From: Thalassia testudinum
Taxonomy: Eukaryota > Streptophyta > Magnoliopsida > Alismatales > Hydrocharitaceae
DNA length: 64,000 nucleotides
Direction of reading: 5' to 3'
NCBI GenBank assembly: GCA_037157565.1
Contig: JAZHRO010000013.1
Location: 81,337,501-81,401,500 of the forward strand
Below are positions 45,779-57,317 of this stretch, one piece after another; positions within the stretch are counted from its first letter, which is position 1; each line of letters starts with the position of its first letter. The position numbers and the translations under genes were made by a program. The notes beneath the pieces were generated by a model. That model did not search any database. It was given only the letters and a program-made list of their open reading frames with translations, and was not told the origin of the DNA.

Positions 45779-47536
45779 TGATAAACATGTATAAATTCAT
45801 CGTAAAATGCTTATTTGTGATAGTTTCTGGGTTTAGCACTGCATATCATGATATAAATATCGCATAGCATGCATCATTCGGCATTTAGAGTAGTTTATAT
45901 TTTAGGTTAATTAGGTCCTTCTTATGGTTAGGAGAAAAGAGGATTTATCTTAGGGCCTCGAATGGACGATCAAACAAAATGGATCTGATCGAGACGACGA
46001 TCGGAGATTAACGCCTCTGAAATCTTCCAGATCGGAGTCCCATAGCATCACATTAAGCCCGAGGAAGATCAACGGCCAGGGGGCAATGCGACATCCATAT
46101 AGGTTTCGTATGGAAAATTCGACCGTACGGATGGATCCGGAGCGACGATCGCAGTCCGGCATCATAGGAATCATCCCGATCTGAGCATCGTGGCACCCTT
46201 TACAAGAAGAAGAAAATGGACGGCCCAGATGGCACCACGTGGCACCATCCAGGCCGCCCAAACCCGGCCAGTAGCCACCGCCCACTCTCCCTCATCATCT
46301 ACACCGTTAATCCTAGCCGTTGGATCAAGATCCAACGGCTGGGAAGCGTCTGCACCGATTTCTTCCTCGCGACACAAAGGGCGACGCGGTGCATTGGTTG
46401 ACGAAGTGGTTTGCAAAGGAGGGGCGCGGGTTCGATTCCCCGTAGCCGCTCCAATTTGCAATTGGGTGGGCACTTGGAGCGCAGCGCAGTGGCAATGGCA
46501 GCGGTAGTGCGCATGCGCACGCGCGGGCTAACGCATTGCAAGTGTGCACGCCAGCGCACAGCACACGCGCACACAGCTGGGCGTGTGCGGTCAGCGCGCG
46601 TGATGAGCGGGGTAGGCGGGGCGGGCGCAAAGGAGGTTGGCGAATCTTTCAGTGATAGCTGGACTGACCTATAGCGACGCTTACAGGCATCGCTGTTTCA
46701 TTGCAAGCCAGCAGAGCCAGCAATGGGCATGGGTGGAGGTGAGCTGTCTACAGCAACGTTTCCGGCGACGGTCTGGAGGTCGCTAGAGGTCCTTTATCCA
46801 TTTTTAGCCTCTTCTCCACCACTATAAAAGGACCTTCACCCCCTCCCTTCCAAGCCATCTCTACCTACTCTACTCCCACCTAGTCCCAAGCTCTAGCAAG
46901 CCTACCAACGCTCCATTAAAGCTTGTTCTCAAGCTCCCAAGGTGCCTATTAGTGTAGTGAACCTCTGCCCCACCAAATACTCCTCCAACTTCCCATCTCC
47001 CTTCATAGGTCACCTTGGAGCTGTCCTCCCACTTCCATTCCGGTAGCAGATCACCTCCGTCTTCCTACCTCCATTCCGGAGCCATGCCGAAGCTTTCCTC
47101 AACCCAACGTCCTCCAGCATCTCACCTCCGTCATCCCTCTCCTCACCTCCTTTGTCCGAGCTTCCGCCAAGCGCCTTCGTCTCGCCGAACAACCGAATCG
47201 GGAGATTTCCTCTCAGCCCCTCTCTTTTTATGCTTTTACAGTTCATTGTAATTGACATTGGATTGACATATATATCATATTTGTTTCATCTCTATCTTTT
47301 GATACGTTTGCTTGATTTCCTTTATTTCAAAATACAAAAAATATCAAAACCCTAAAATACAAAAAAGAAATGAAACGAAGTGCGATTTTCAATAAGGTAA
47401 ACGTTGCCTCCCTGTGTTCGACCCGGGACTCCCTTAGAGTTTCGGTATAAATTTTATTTGATCGACGTGTTTTGCAACTACGACGACAGGTTACTTATAA
47501 CCTCGATTTCTAAACACGCGAAACACGACACGATCA
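45779..47536 (+). mobile_element. Element E 5' LTR
   Basis: TGATAAAC to CGATCA. It has a Pol II TATA box CTATAAAAGG at 46822-46831, tRNA-like A/B boxes at 46399-46439 and a CG-rich stretch of alternating GCGCA words at 46500-46620. Confidence 0.88.
46399..46439 (+). promoter_or_regulatory. tRNA-like A/B box module in the E 5' LTR
   Basis: TGACGAAGTGG (A-box-like) at 46399-46409 and GGTTCGATTCC (perfect B box) at 46429-46439, followed by CCGTAGCCGCTCCA. The 30-nt start-to-start distance is short for a tRNA, and no acceptor stem forms, so it is a relic or SINE-like module and not a tRNA gene. Confidence 0.55.
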
Positions 47537-47539
47537 TTT

Positions 47540-47557
47540 TGGCGCCATTGCCAGGGA
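47540..47557 (+). other. Primer binding site of element E (tRNA-Asp type)
   Basis: TGGCGCCATTGCCAGGGA, the best preserved of the tRNA-Asp-type sites here. Confidence 0.88.
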
Positions 47558-48791
47558 GGCAGTGGAATTTACTTTATTGTTTATTGCGTTTCTTTGCATT
47601 TACATAGCATTAACCCTACTTGTCTTTGATCTACTGTCCGCCAGGTACCCTAGCATGGAGATCCAAGTGTGGTAGATCTGAGTAAAGTGAGGGTAGAGTG
47701 TGTTGTAAGTGTCCCCCACACCACCCCCACCTTAGTTTTCATTCCATAACCGAATAACTCAAACCCAAATCAACTTAGGTGCTTTTTATGAACCCTAGGA
47801 TAGATTTGGTTGTTTGTTTGCCACCTCCACTCACCTCGCCATCGACATAAATAAATAAAAAAAAAGGTGTTATCTGATTGTGGGATTTTCTGTAAGCTAC
47901 ACACTTATCACCCACAACTTCTCACCCTAAGACACACAATCACATCGATTCTACCACTTCATCGGGATCTGACCTGTGGACCCGGTACACTTAATTCAAC
48001 ACACAAATAAGTGAGTAGAAATTTGAATAGGTCAAAAATTTCTATGTGCCTTAACTAAGTGGTGCAATAGGCCAATTGATTAAACTGTTTGGGCCACACC
48101 ACTTAAGATAAAAGTGATTCATCAAGTAGCTTGCCACTTAGGGTTGATTCTTAGGGCTGAACCAGGCACTCCACATTATTTTTGATTTTTAAAGGAACAT
48201 ATCATTACCCGTGCTTTCAAAACTTGGAGTGTTCTACTAAACCTTGATTGAATCAACCTAAGAATTAAACCCTAAAAGCTACTAAACAAGGTTAAATCCT
48301 AAAAGACACATCATCAAATAACCTTGTTTGAGAACCCTGGTTGTGCACACACACACATTTTATCTGATCATTAAGGGCACAACCCATCTAAAGGGCCCAT
48401 CACATTCCTGAAGCACCATTGTCCCAAGCCTAACTAAAATTGATTAGATGTTGACCCTAAGGACTAGTTCGCTCATCGGGATCCAGATTGAGATTGTTCA
48501 TGATTAACCTACTTATACTAGTCAATCTGATGTCTAGTTAGTGGAGTAGCATCAAACAACCGCGGCTGGGGGGTACACTAGGAACCAGAGGCGTAAGCTA
48601 AAGGAAGAACCTTCTCCCCAGTCCCTCCTTCTAACTGGTTGGATTGCCTAGACATAAGTAGAGTAAATCGTCTATAATCTTAGGACGGCTTCTGAGAGTC
48701 TGTAGACCTTTAGGCTGCCCAAACTAAGGACAGGCTTGTATTTTTGTATTGCAGGGCTCCTTTCTCTTCTGATTTCCCTCCTTACTTCACC
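47558..48791 (+). other. Leader of element E
   Basis: Homologous to 57318-58544 in element G. It ends in a pyrimidine-rich TTTTTGTATTGCAG at about 48740-48753, which looks like a 3' splice site and is conserved in G as TTTTTGTGCTACAG. A CAG|GTACCC near 47643 (57405 in G) could be a donor. No coding region. Confidence 0.55.
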
Positions 48792-50413
48792 ATGTACCCT
48801 TCCACATCCTACACACATTTCACATCCTATCCTCCTACCACCACTTATCCCCAAGATGATTACTATCCCGACTTGACTTGTAATTACCCATCCACGAGCC
48901 GGGATGACATTGATTGGCAATATGAATTTGGACCTTAGGGTCCAGGGCCTAACCCTGGACGACAAGACTATGATTATTATCCTTCTCAGAGCTATAATGA
49001 TTATGGATCTCCATCCTTTGATGCCCAAACCAACTCGATCTACAATCAAGAAGGATATCATGATTATAACACCTACCCTCCCCAGTATTCCACTGAATAT
49101 AGGTCGCCACCATCCTTTGAACAACCTAGAATGACCTACTACCAGGGAGGAACCCGAGAACCTCGACATATTGACTCCCCTAGATTTAACCTGAACCCAC
49201 CCAAACCTGAACCGAACTAGTCGATTCAGGTGAACCAGATCCAGGATAGGGTGTTGGCTAATTTGAGGAACACTATACAATCTTTAGAAGCTCAGCTAAC
49301 ACCATGCATTGAAGCACTGGAGCCTATGATCAAAATGATTGATGAACTTAATAGTTCTCTATTGGATTTGCTCCAAAGTGTTAGGGATAGGGACTTGGGT
49401 GAGTTCCTTCTTGGGAAATTGTCAAGGTTGAGGATGAAATTTGTGGTTGCACTAGTCAAATCTTGGGATGATTCTCAAGATGAACCCCCTTCAGGAAAGC
49501 CAATGTCTGAACCTGCTCAGGCGCCTGTCGGGGGGGATACATTTTCTGAGACTGGGGATGACCAGGGTGGGCTTGAGCAACCATTTGAGGATGAACCAAT
49601 TGATTCACCCGAGATCCCCGAGCCAGGGAGAGAGGAAAAATATGTTCCACGGACCATGAAATGACATATGATTTTGAGACATATATAAATGAGGATCATT
49701 AATTCTTTGACTCTGAGGGTGAAGAATCTTTTGGTGAAGTCTCACTTGAACTTAAGGAAGAGGATTTTAGTGAGACAAATGGGCTTGAGGAATCTAACAA
49801 ACCAGTTGATAGCCCAATTATTGAAGATTTGGATTCAGTTGGGGTTAACTTGGAGGATCCGAATCTTGATGATTCAATTAGTGACCCCAGTCCTCATCTG
49901 CACCCCGAAGAGCTGACTTCTGAGATCTTTGTGCCCAAGTCAATCTTGATTCAGCCATGATTTCTGGACTTGGGAGAATCATATGGGGTGAATAATATGC
50001 TAGAGGTCCCGAAGCCTAAGCCCTTGATGTTGAAGGGTAGAATTGTTGAAATAAAGATTTGGGAGGCTAATTCTGAGGGAAGTTTGATTTTGGATCTAAG
50101 GGTACCTATTGACTTAAAACCACCTACTTTCTACCAAGACCCTTACGATATCTTTCACGTGCAACCCAAGCTTGAAATAACTGATTATTTTTCTAAGCTA
50201 GATGTTAAGTGGACAACCGCACCTATTGAACCATCTTTACCAGTTGTCCGACACTTTGGTCTTGGGTTGCACACCACTAAACCGCAGGCCTTGCCCCGCA
50301 AACACAACAACCTTCGGTTCTGGGTGATTTTCATTCAGAACCTGAGAACCACTCGACCCTGGGGTATGGGTCTGCACCATAATCTCGTCCATGTCTGTGG
50401 ACATCTTCTGTAG
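48792..50413 (+). pseudogene. Unknown Tyr-rich/coiled-coil/acidic protein of element E, decayed
   Basis: Not recognised; about 540 codons. N-terminus: Tyr/Pro/Ser/Asp repeats such as DYYPSQSYNDYGSP (48792-49217). Middle: heptad-like helix LRNTIQSLEAQLTPCIEALE (from about 49263). Then an acidic Glu/Asp/Pro segment (49480-49950) and a C-terminal block with LILDLRVPIDLKPPTFYQDP and ITDYFSKLDVKW (about 50080-50210) ending at 50413. Stops at 48936, 49218, 49700 and 49958 and one frameshift near 49660 break it. It sits where G has gag. The layout parallels the protein of element D but sequence identity is not obvious by eye. Confidence 0.55.
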
Positions 50414-51896
50414 ACGAGTTTCAGGATCGACCTTTTTATTTTGATTCTGACCTACACTTGTGAATTGTCAATTTCTTCTTTGTATGTATGTTATACCTAG
50501 CTGAAGGCATTAAACTTAGCATGTGTGTATACACCATTCTCTCTGCGGATCTGACCAGATTTTCACGACACTCAGGTGATGTTCTGTTTACTCTGCCCTT
50601 TTCATGTCTTTATTTTTACAATGAGGACATTGCATCATTTAGGCATGGGGGGTGGATAATCAATTCCTGAAATCATTATGTTAACTTCGTAGAATTTCTT
50701 TTAGTTTCTTATAAAATAAAAAAAAATAAAAATTTAAAAAAAAAGGAAAGAAATTAGGAAAAGAGAACTTAGGCATTTGGAAGTTATTAACTTTAGAAAA
50801 TGATACGAGAGGACCTAAACACTTAGACTCTTCAGGTCTTCGGGCTTAATTAACCCAGGTGTCCACTCGAATGTGGACTTAGTCTCGAGTCCTCGCCAAT
50901 TAAAATTCATTTTAATTTGGTAAATAATTTGGGATGATAAGTATGCAACTTATCAACCCGCCCTCTGATTTGGGGGGATTTTAAGCCTAAGCATCTGTAC
51001 ATTATTTTGCACTGACTCACTTTCTGACGGTTTTTACGGAAATTGGGTAGCTAATGGACTGACTTGGGTGGTATGGCTGGCAAGTTGTCGGTGGTAATAG
51101 CTCATCGGCCGGTTGTCCATAGCCCAATCACAAGACCATTTTCGTTGTACTACCTTTAGGTAAATCTTAGATCAATGAAGCCACCTACTTATAAAAAGAA
51201 AAAAAGAAAAAAAAGAAAAAGAAAGGGAGAAAAAAAAAATAGTAAAACCACACTTCACTGCACGAGTATGGCTAGCAAATTGTCGGTGGTAACAGCTCAT
51301 CGGCCGGTTGTCCAGAACCCAACTCATAAAAAAATAAATGGACAATAATTCCCAAAACACTTAGGGAAGAAGCGGGGAAGTAGAATAAACTGGGGAGATA
51401 TACACTGGACTCACCCTTGTGTTGACCCCATAAATAAAAGAAGTAGGGAGAAAGCTACCGATCGTAAAGATAAACCTTTAGGCAAGGTCACCTAGGGTCG
51501 TAGAAACCCGAAGTCCATCTTAACGGCTGTTTTGTGAGTTTATCAATTTTCACAGAGATGCTTACCACTTAGAGTCCTCTTCGAGTCTTGGGCGGGTCGG
51601 GTAGTCGTAAAAAGTTATCCCGGAACTCTCAAACTCCAAAAGTACAAAAAAATTAGAAAAGAAGAAAAATAAAAAAATATATATTTCTTCCCTTCTCAAA
51701 TAAGGCGAGAACTTGGGCAGTCTGCATTCTGGCAGACACCCGGGTACTGTTGAGTCTTCGTAGTTTAGAACCTTAGTTGAAATTTTCTATTGTTAGTAAA
51801 CGACTTAGGCCTAAGCGATCTAATACTAATTTTGATTTTATACATAGCATGTAGTTCAATTTTGCTAGGGACTAGCAAAAGATAAGTATGGGGGTA
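50414..51896 (+). other. 3' non-coding region of element E with purine-tract module
   Basis: Module at 50617-50653: ACAATGAGGACATTG then TTTAGGCATGGGGGGTGG. A direct repeat of about 55 bases, GGCTGGCAAGTTGTCGGTGG onward with a GGCCGGTTGTCCA end, lies at 51077-51120 and 51270-51315. Terminal purine tract AAGTATGGGGGTA at 51884-51896. Confidence 0.65.
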
Positions 51897-53649
51897 TGAT
51901 AAACACGTATAAATTCATTGTAAAATGCTTATTTGTGATAGTTTCTATGCTTAGCACTGCATATCATGATATAAATATCGCATAGCATGCATCATTCGGC
52001 ATTTAGAGTAGTTGTTTATATTTTAGGTTAATTAGGTCATTTTTATGGTTAGGAGAAAAGAGGATTTATCTCAGGGCCTCGGATGGATGATCAGATAAAA
52101 TGGATTTGATCGAGACAACGATCGAAGATTAACGCCTCTGAAATCTTCCAGATCGGAGTCCTGTAGCATCACATTAAGCCCAAGGAAGATCAACGGCCAG
52201 GGGGCAATGCGACATTCATACGGGTTTCAGATGAAAAATCTGACCGTACGGATGGATCTAGAGAGACGATCGCAGTCTGGCATCACAGGAATCATCCTGA
52301 TCTGAGAATCGTGGCACCCTCTACAAGAAGAAGAAGATGGACGGCCCAGATGATGCCACGTGGCGCCATCCAGGCTACTCAAACCCGACCATTAGCCACC
52401 GCCCACTCTCCCTCATCATCTACACCGTTAATCCTAGTCGTTGGATCAAGATCCAACGACTGGGAAGTGTCTGCACCGATTTCTTCCTCGCGACACAAAG
52501 AGCGACGCAACGCACTGGTTGATGAAGTGGTTTGCAAAGGAGGGGCGTGAGTTCGATTCCCCGTAGCCCCTCCAATTTGCAATTGGGTGGGCACTTGGAG
52601 GGCAGCGCAGTGGCAGCGGCAGCGCGTGCGCGCATGCGCGGGCTAGTGCATTGCAAGTGCGCACGCCAGCGCACAGCACACGAGCACACAACTGGGCACG
52701 TGCGGTCAGCGCGCGTGATGAGCAGAGCAGGTGGCGCGGTCGCAAGGGCGGTTGGCGAAATCTTTTAGCGACAGCTAGACTGACCTACAGCGACGCTTAC
52801 AACCGTCGCTGTTTCATTGCAAACCAGCAGAGCCAGCAATGGGCGTGGGTGGAGGTGAGCTGTCTACAGCAACATTTCCGGCGACGGTCTGGTGGTCGCT
52901 AAAGGTCCTTTATCCATTTTTAGCCTCTTCTCGACCATTATAAAAGGACCTTCACCCCCTCCCTTCCAAGCCATCTCTACCTACTCTGCTCCCACCTACT
53001 CCCAAGCTCTAGCAAGCCTACCAATGCTCCATTAGAGCTTGTTCTCAAGCTCCCAAGGTGCCTATTAGTGTAGTGAACCTCTACCCCACCAAATACTCCT
53101 CCAACTTCCCATCTCCCTTCATAGGTCACCTTGGAGCTGTCCTCCCACCTCCATTCCGGTAGCAGATCACCTCCATCTTCTCACCTCCATTCCAGAGCCA
53201 CACCGAAGCTTTCCTCAACCTGACACCCTCCCACATCTCCATCGTCCCTCTTCTCACCTCCTTCGTCCGAGCTTCCACCAGGTGCCTTCGTCTCGTCGAA
53301 CAACCAATTCGGGAGATTTCCTCTCACCCCCCTCTCTTTTTATGCTTTTATAGTTCATTATAATTGACATTGGATTGACATATATATTATATTTGTTTCA
53401 TCTCTATCTTGTGATACGTTTGCTTGATTTCCTTTATTTCAAAAATACAAAAAATATCAAAACCCTAAAATACAAAAAAGAAATGAAACGAAGTGCGATT
53501 TTCAATAAGGTAAACGTCGCCTCCCTGTGTTCGACCCGGGAATCCCTTAGAGTTTTGGTATAAATTTTATTTGATAGACGTGTTTTGCAACTACGACGAC
53601 AGGTTACTTATAACGTCGATTTCTAAACACGCAAAACACGACACGACCA
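51897..53649 (+). mobile_element. Element E 3' LTR
   Basis: TGATAAAC to CGACCA, followed by CCTCA. TATA box TTATAAAAGG at 52938-52947. A/B-box-like module at 52520-52560 with one change in the B box (AGTTCGATTCC). Confidence 0.88.
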
Positions 53650-53654
53650 CCTCA

Positions 53655-53838
53655 TTACCATGCTTCAGCTCTACCTCTTGATATTCTTGTATCTCACATA
53701 CTTATCAAGAGTAGAATTGATTTCTTTAAGTTTACTCCACTTAGAAAAGTGGTCTACTTTAAGAAGTCCACTCTCCAAAAAATGGGAGTAAAACTTGCTA
53801 GAGATGAATTGATTAGCCCATATTGGTGGGCTATTTAG
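53655..53838 (+). pseudogene. 'Putative plant transposon protein' pseudogene, 3' part
   Basis: Continues the pseudogene after element E: ALPLDILVSHILIKSRIDFF and STLQKMGVKLARDELI, ending at a TAG at 53836-53838. It fits the C-terminal part of the family (LPYG.L-type block then a LRKMG block). Confidence 0.5.
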
Positions 53839-54436
53839 TTATTTAAGTGCAAAGACATTAAGTTAATTTTAACAATTAGATAACATACATTAGGATGTAA
53901 ATAAATTAATTCATATTTTTAGCTTCATGGCATAATTCATGTGTGGCATTCATATCTAAATGCATTTACAATTAACTTAAAATTGCACGCATTTGATTAG
54001 TAGCAATTAGACATATTACATGCATTGTTTTAATTAACATAGAAGTTAAGGATTTGTGCATAAATAATCCTAATATTTTATTATTTTATTTTTCTTCTTC
54101 CCCTTCCACAAAATGTTTCCGCTTCTTCCTCCGACGGCCATTCATTCCAGCCACAACTACGAGCATTCACCCTCCGTGAAAAGTGGATCTGGAGCCTTCA
54201 ATGCTTACGCTCCATTTCAAATCTATGTAGCCACAGCTACAAAGGAGGAGGAATGACTAACATGCTCGGGAGGCCACCACCCCATTCCTTACTGTGTAGA
54301 GAATCTAGTTTCTCATTCGCTCCACTACCACCAGCCTCAACCGCGGTGGAGCTTCGCCACCATAGGCATGTGGGGTGATAGCCCACACAGCCATTGCAAA
54401 GCTCTAGACTACAAACTCACCATGCCACTGCTTGAC
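53839..54436 (+). other. Unassigned flanking DNA
   Basis: AT-rich, then C-rich from about 54110, with no acceptable frame, LTR end or repeat match found by eye. Confidence 0.4.
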
Positions 54437-54892
54437 TGATAAACACATATAAATTCATGATAAAATGCTTATTTATGATAGTTCTAAGGCTTAGCATTGC
54501 ATATCATGTTATAAATAATGCACAACATCCATTGCATCACATTTAGGATAGTTGTATGTTTTGTATATTAATTCCTTCATTTTATATGGCCAGGAGGTAA
54601 TGCAACGTCCTTACGGACTTCTGATGAAAAATCTGACCGTATGGATGGATCCAGAGCAACGATCGCAGTCTGTCATTGCGAGAATCACCCCGATCGGAGC
54701 TCTGTAGTACCCTCCATAAGAAGATGGCGGCCGAGATGGCGCCACCGGGCGCCATCCAGGCCGCCCCACCTGAGCTGGCATGTCCTCAAGCCTACCTCAT
54801 GGAGGAATCTCAGTCATTAGATTCAATCTAACAGCTAAGAGTGGCCTGAACTGCGCGTCAGCAACACTCCACACTTGACCAAGAGAGTGCCT

Positions 54893-54945
54893 TGGCCAAA
54901 CGGTGAGGCACCCTTTCCACAGATGCAAGACACGGGTTCGAGACC
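54893..54945 (+). promoter_or_regulatory. tRNA-like A/B box module in the G LTR
   Basis: TGGCCAAACGG (A box) at 54893-54903 and GGTTCGAGACC (B box) at 54935-54945. The start-to-start distance of 42 nt is normal for a tRNA or SINE Pol III promoter. It is the best preserved of the three modules. Confidence 0.6.
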
Positions 54946-55254
54946 CACAATGCCCCCCCTTTGTCAATTGGATGTGCGTGCATACAGCAGCAGCGGCAGC
55001 GTAGCACCAACACGCACTAGCAACGTGCATGTGCACGCCAGCGCATGCCAACGCACACGCCATCAGGGCCTCTACGCACATGTGGCAGCACAGTGTAGCT
55101 CGCTTGGGTGGGTGCGTGCTCGGTTGGCGCTAGCCTTCAGCGACAACCTGGCGGACATACAGCGACGCTTACAGCCGTAGCTAATTGTGCGCATGCTAGC
55201 AAGGCCAGCTGTTAGCGTGAACGGGTGTGAGCTATCTACAGCTACACTTACAGT

Positions 55255-56536
55255 TGTTGGAACCTTGTTCCACATCTTGTTTTGGTGTTAATAAAATTAT
55301 TATGGATTAATGTTTGCAATTGAGTTCTTTCAGATTTAGGTGAAGATCAAGGCAAACAGGAAATGATGGAGGCTTGATGAAAAGGAGAAGATCATGATAA
55401 GAAGGAGGCAAGATGACAAGGAAGAATCGAGGAGGAGAAGATCATCTTCGACCTTTAGTGTTTCTAGTTTAGATTTTTTATTTATAGATTGTATATGCCT
55501 CTTAACAAAGGAATATAACTTAGATCGTAAAAATAATTAGAGATAAATTAGGATTAATATTGCGATTATTTTCAAAGAACGTAATTGATTAAATCACTTA
55601 AAAATGGTACTTGTTAGCCCATAAGTACCAGCACTAAAGTTTAGTACCGGTACATGTGAGTTACAGGTTTGGGTTTCCTCAAGAAACAAACTTGTACCCT
55701 ATGAGTACCGATACTCATGATCAGTACCGGTACTGGAGGTAACGAGTACTGGTACTAACCATGAGTACCGGTACAAGTGGGTTATAGATTTGCGTTAAGA
55801 GGTTGAAACCCAAATCTGGAAGCAATGAGTATCGGTACCCACACTTTAGTACCGGTACCAGGTAGTTGTTGGCTCAAAACTGAACGACTAGAAAATTAAT
55901 TTTGGCTATATGAATGTTGGGATTTAAACCCCAACATCTAGTAGACGAATCCTTGAGGTCCTAAACTCTATAAATAAACCCTTGGATCCTTAGTTTGCAT
56001 ATGAGAAATAGAGAAGAAAAATTCTAGAGCTATATTTCATATTCTAACAATATTTTGAAGAAGGAATAGTTTACTGCTATCAATCTCTCTACGATTTTGC
56101 AAGCACGTCAACGTGATTTCTTTACACATTGTCAAGGCATTCACTTTCATTCTAGGCTATCAAATTGGTAACATTATATTTACATTTGTTGAGAGGCTTT
56201 GGTTCTAGTTGTAAGATCTTTCTTTCTTACACCTGTATTTCATTTGTTCTTGAGCATTTGCTCGTTGGGTTGTAACAAACCCGTTATTGTACTTGGGTTG
56301 AGGTAACCCGTTAATTACCTCGGTTTAGTAAATTGATTCCCTTGAGGTTGAGGGAATCGGGTTAAAAACCCTAAGCTGGGAGTCTTAGGTAGTGGGGTAC
56401 CCAAGGGAGGGGGACCACTATACATATTGTGCCTATCTCTGTGGTTTGATTGATTGTGCAAATTTTCCTGTTATTATTGATTTTGTGTTTGAGTTTTTTG
56501 TGCGCATAGCCATATATCCTTTCTTTAGATCCTACA
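55255..56536 (+). mobile_element. Solo LTR 'H', copia-type, in the G LTR
   Basis: 1,282 bp from TGTTGGAACC to GATCCTACA, with short inverted ends (TGTTGGA/TCCTACA). Flanks ACAGT and ATAGC differ by two transitions, as expected of an old target duplication. TATA box CTATAAATAA at 55968-55977. It carries GTACCGGTAC palindromes at 55600-55865. The surrounding G sequence continues across it (compare E near 52870-52900). Confidence 0.72.
55600..55865. repeat. GTACCGGTAC palindrome cluster in solo LTR H
   Basis: Repeated AGTACCGGTAC and GTACTGGTACT words, about nine in 265 bases, separated by near-copies of the phrase TGGGTTATAGATTTG. It has the same architecture as the CAGACGTCTG array of element C with a different core. 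Confidence 0.7.
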
Positions 56537-57299
56537 ATAGCGACGACTTTGTGGTCACTAATGGTCCCTTGCCTATTCTAGCCTCTTTTCATCCATTATA
56601 AAAGGACCAACACCCCCTCCCTTCCAAGCCATCTCTACCTACTCTACTCCCACCTACTCTCAAGCTTAGCAAGCCTACCAATGCTCTATTAGAGCTTGCT
56701 CTCAGGCTCCCAAGACACCTTTTAGTGTAATGGAACTTTGCCCCACCAAATACTTTTCCAGCTTCCCATCCCCATTCATAGGTCGCCTTGGAGCCATCCT
56801 CCCAACTCCATTCCAGTAGCAGATCATCTCCACCTTCTCACCTCCATTCCGTAGATGCGCTGATGCTTTCCTCTACCCAACATTCTCCCGCTTCTCACAT
56901 TCGTCATCCTGCTTCCCAACTCCTTCATCTGAGCTTTCGCCAAGCGCCGTCGTCTCACCGAACAATCGCTTCGGGAGATTTCTTCTCACCTCCCTCTCTT
57001 TTTATGTTTTCTAGATTATTGTAATTGACATTCATGCAATATATCATATTCGATTCTATCTCTCTCTTGTGATTGATTGCCATTTTATTTCAAAAAACAA
57101 AAAAAAGAAAACCCTAAAACATCAAAAAGAAATAAATCGAAGCGCGGTTTTCATACAAAGTAAACGTTGCCTCCCTATGTTCAACTTGGGACTCCCTTGG
57201 AGTTTTGGTATAAATTATATTTGATCACGAGTTTTGCAACTATGACAATGGGTTACTCGTAACCTCGATTTCAAATATGTGAAACCTGTGCGATTATTT

Positions 57300-57317
57300 T
57301 GGCACCGTTGTCGAGGA
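57300..57317 (+). other. Primer binding site of element G (tRNA-Asp type)
   Basis: TGGCACCGTTGTCGAGGA, three bases after the LTR end. Confidence 0.8.

Larger units (their letters stand above)
45779..53649 (+). mobile_element. Element E: non-autonomous LTR retrotransposon with an unknown protein
   Basis: 7,871 bp with LTRs 45779-47536 and 51897-53649, target duplication CCTCA at 45774-45778 and 53650-53654, a tRNA-Asp-type primer site and a terminal purine tract. The 4.36-kb internal region has no gag, protease, RT or integrase homology. LTR and leader match element G, which does carry an Athila-type gag, so E looks like a derivative in which the coding region was replaced. The LTRs are close to each other. 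Confidence 0.9.
54437..57296 (+). mobile_element. Element G 5' LTR, interrupted by solo LTR H
   Basis: TGATAAACACATATAAATTC to GCGATTA, homologous to the E LTRs and followed by a primer site. Without H it is about 1.57 kb. TATA box TTATAAAAGG at 56596-56605. The 3' LTR is not in the window or is lost. Confidence 0.8.

Noticed and set aside
46399..46455. tRNA gene
   Set aside because: Good B box but only 30 nt from the A-box-like word, no acceptor stem pairing and no anticodon arm; kept only as a promoter-like module.
46299..46674. Overlapping Ala/Arg/Cys-rich frames on both strands in the E LTR
   Set aside because: Come from GCGCA-rich LTR sequence; frames differ between the two LTRs of the same element.
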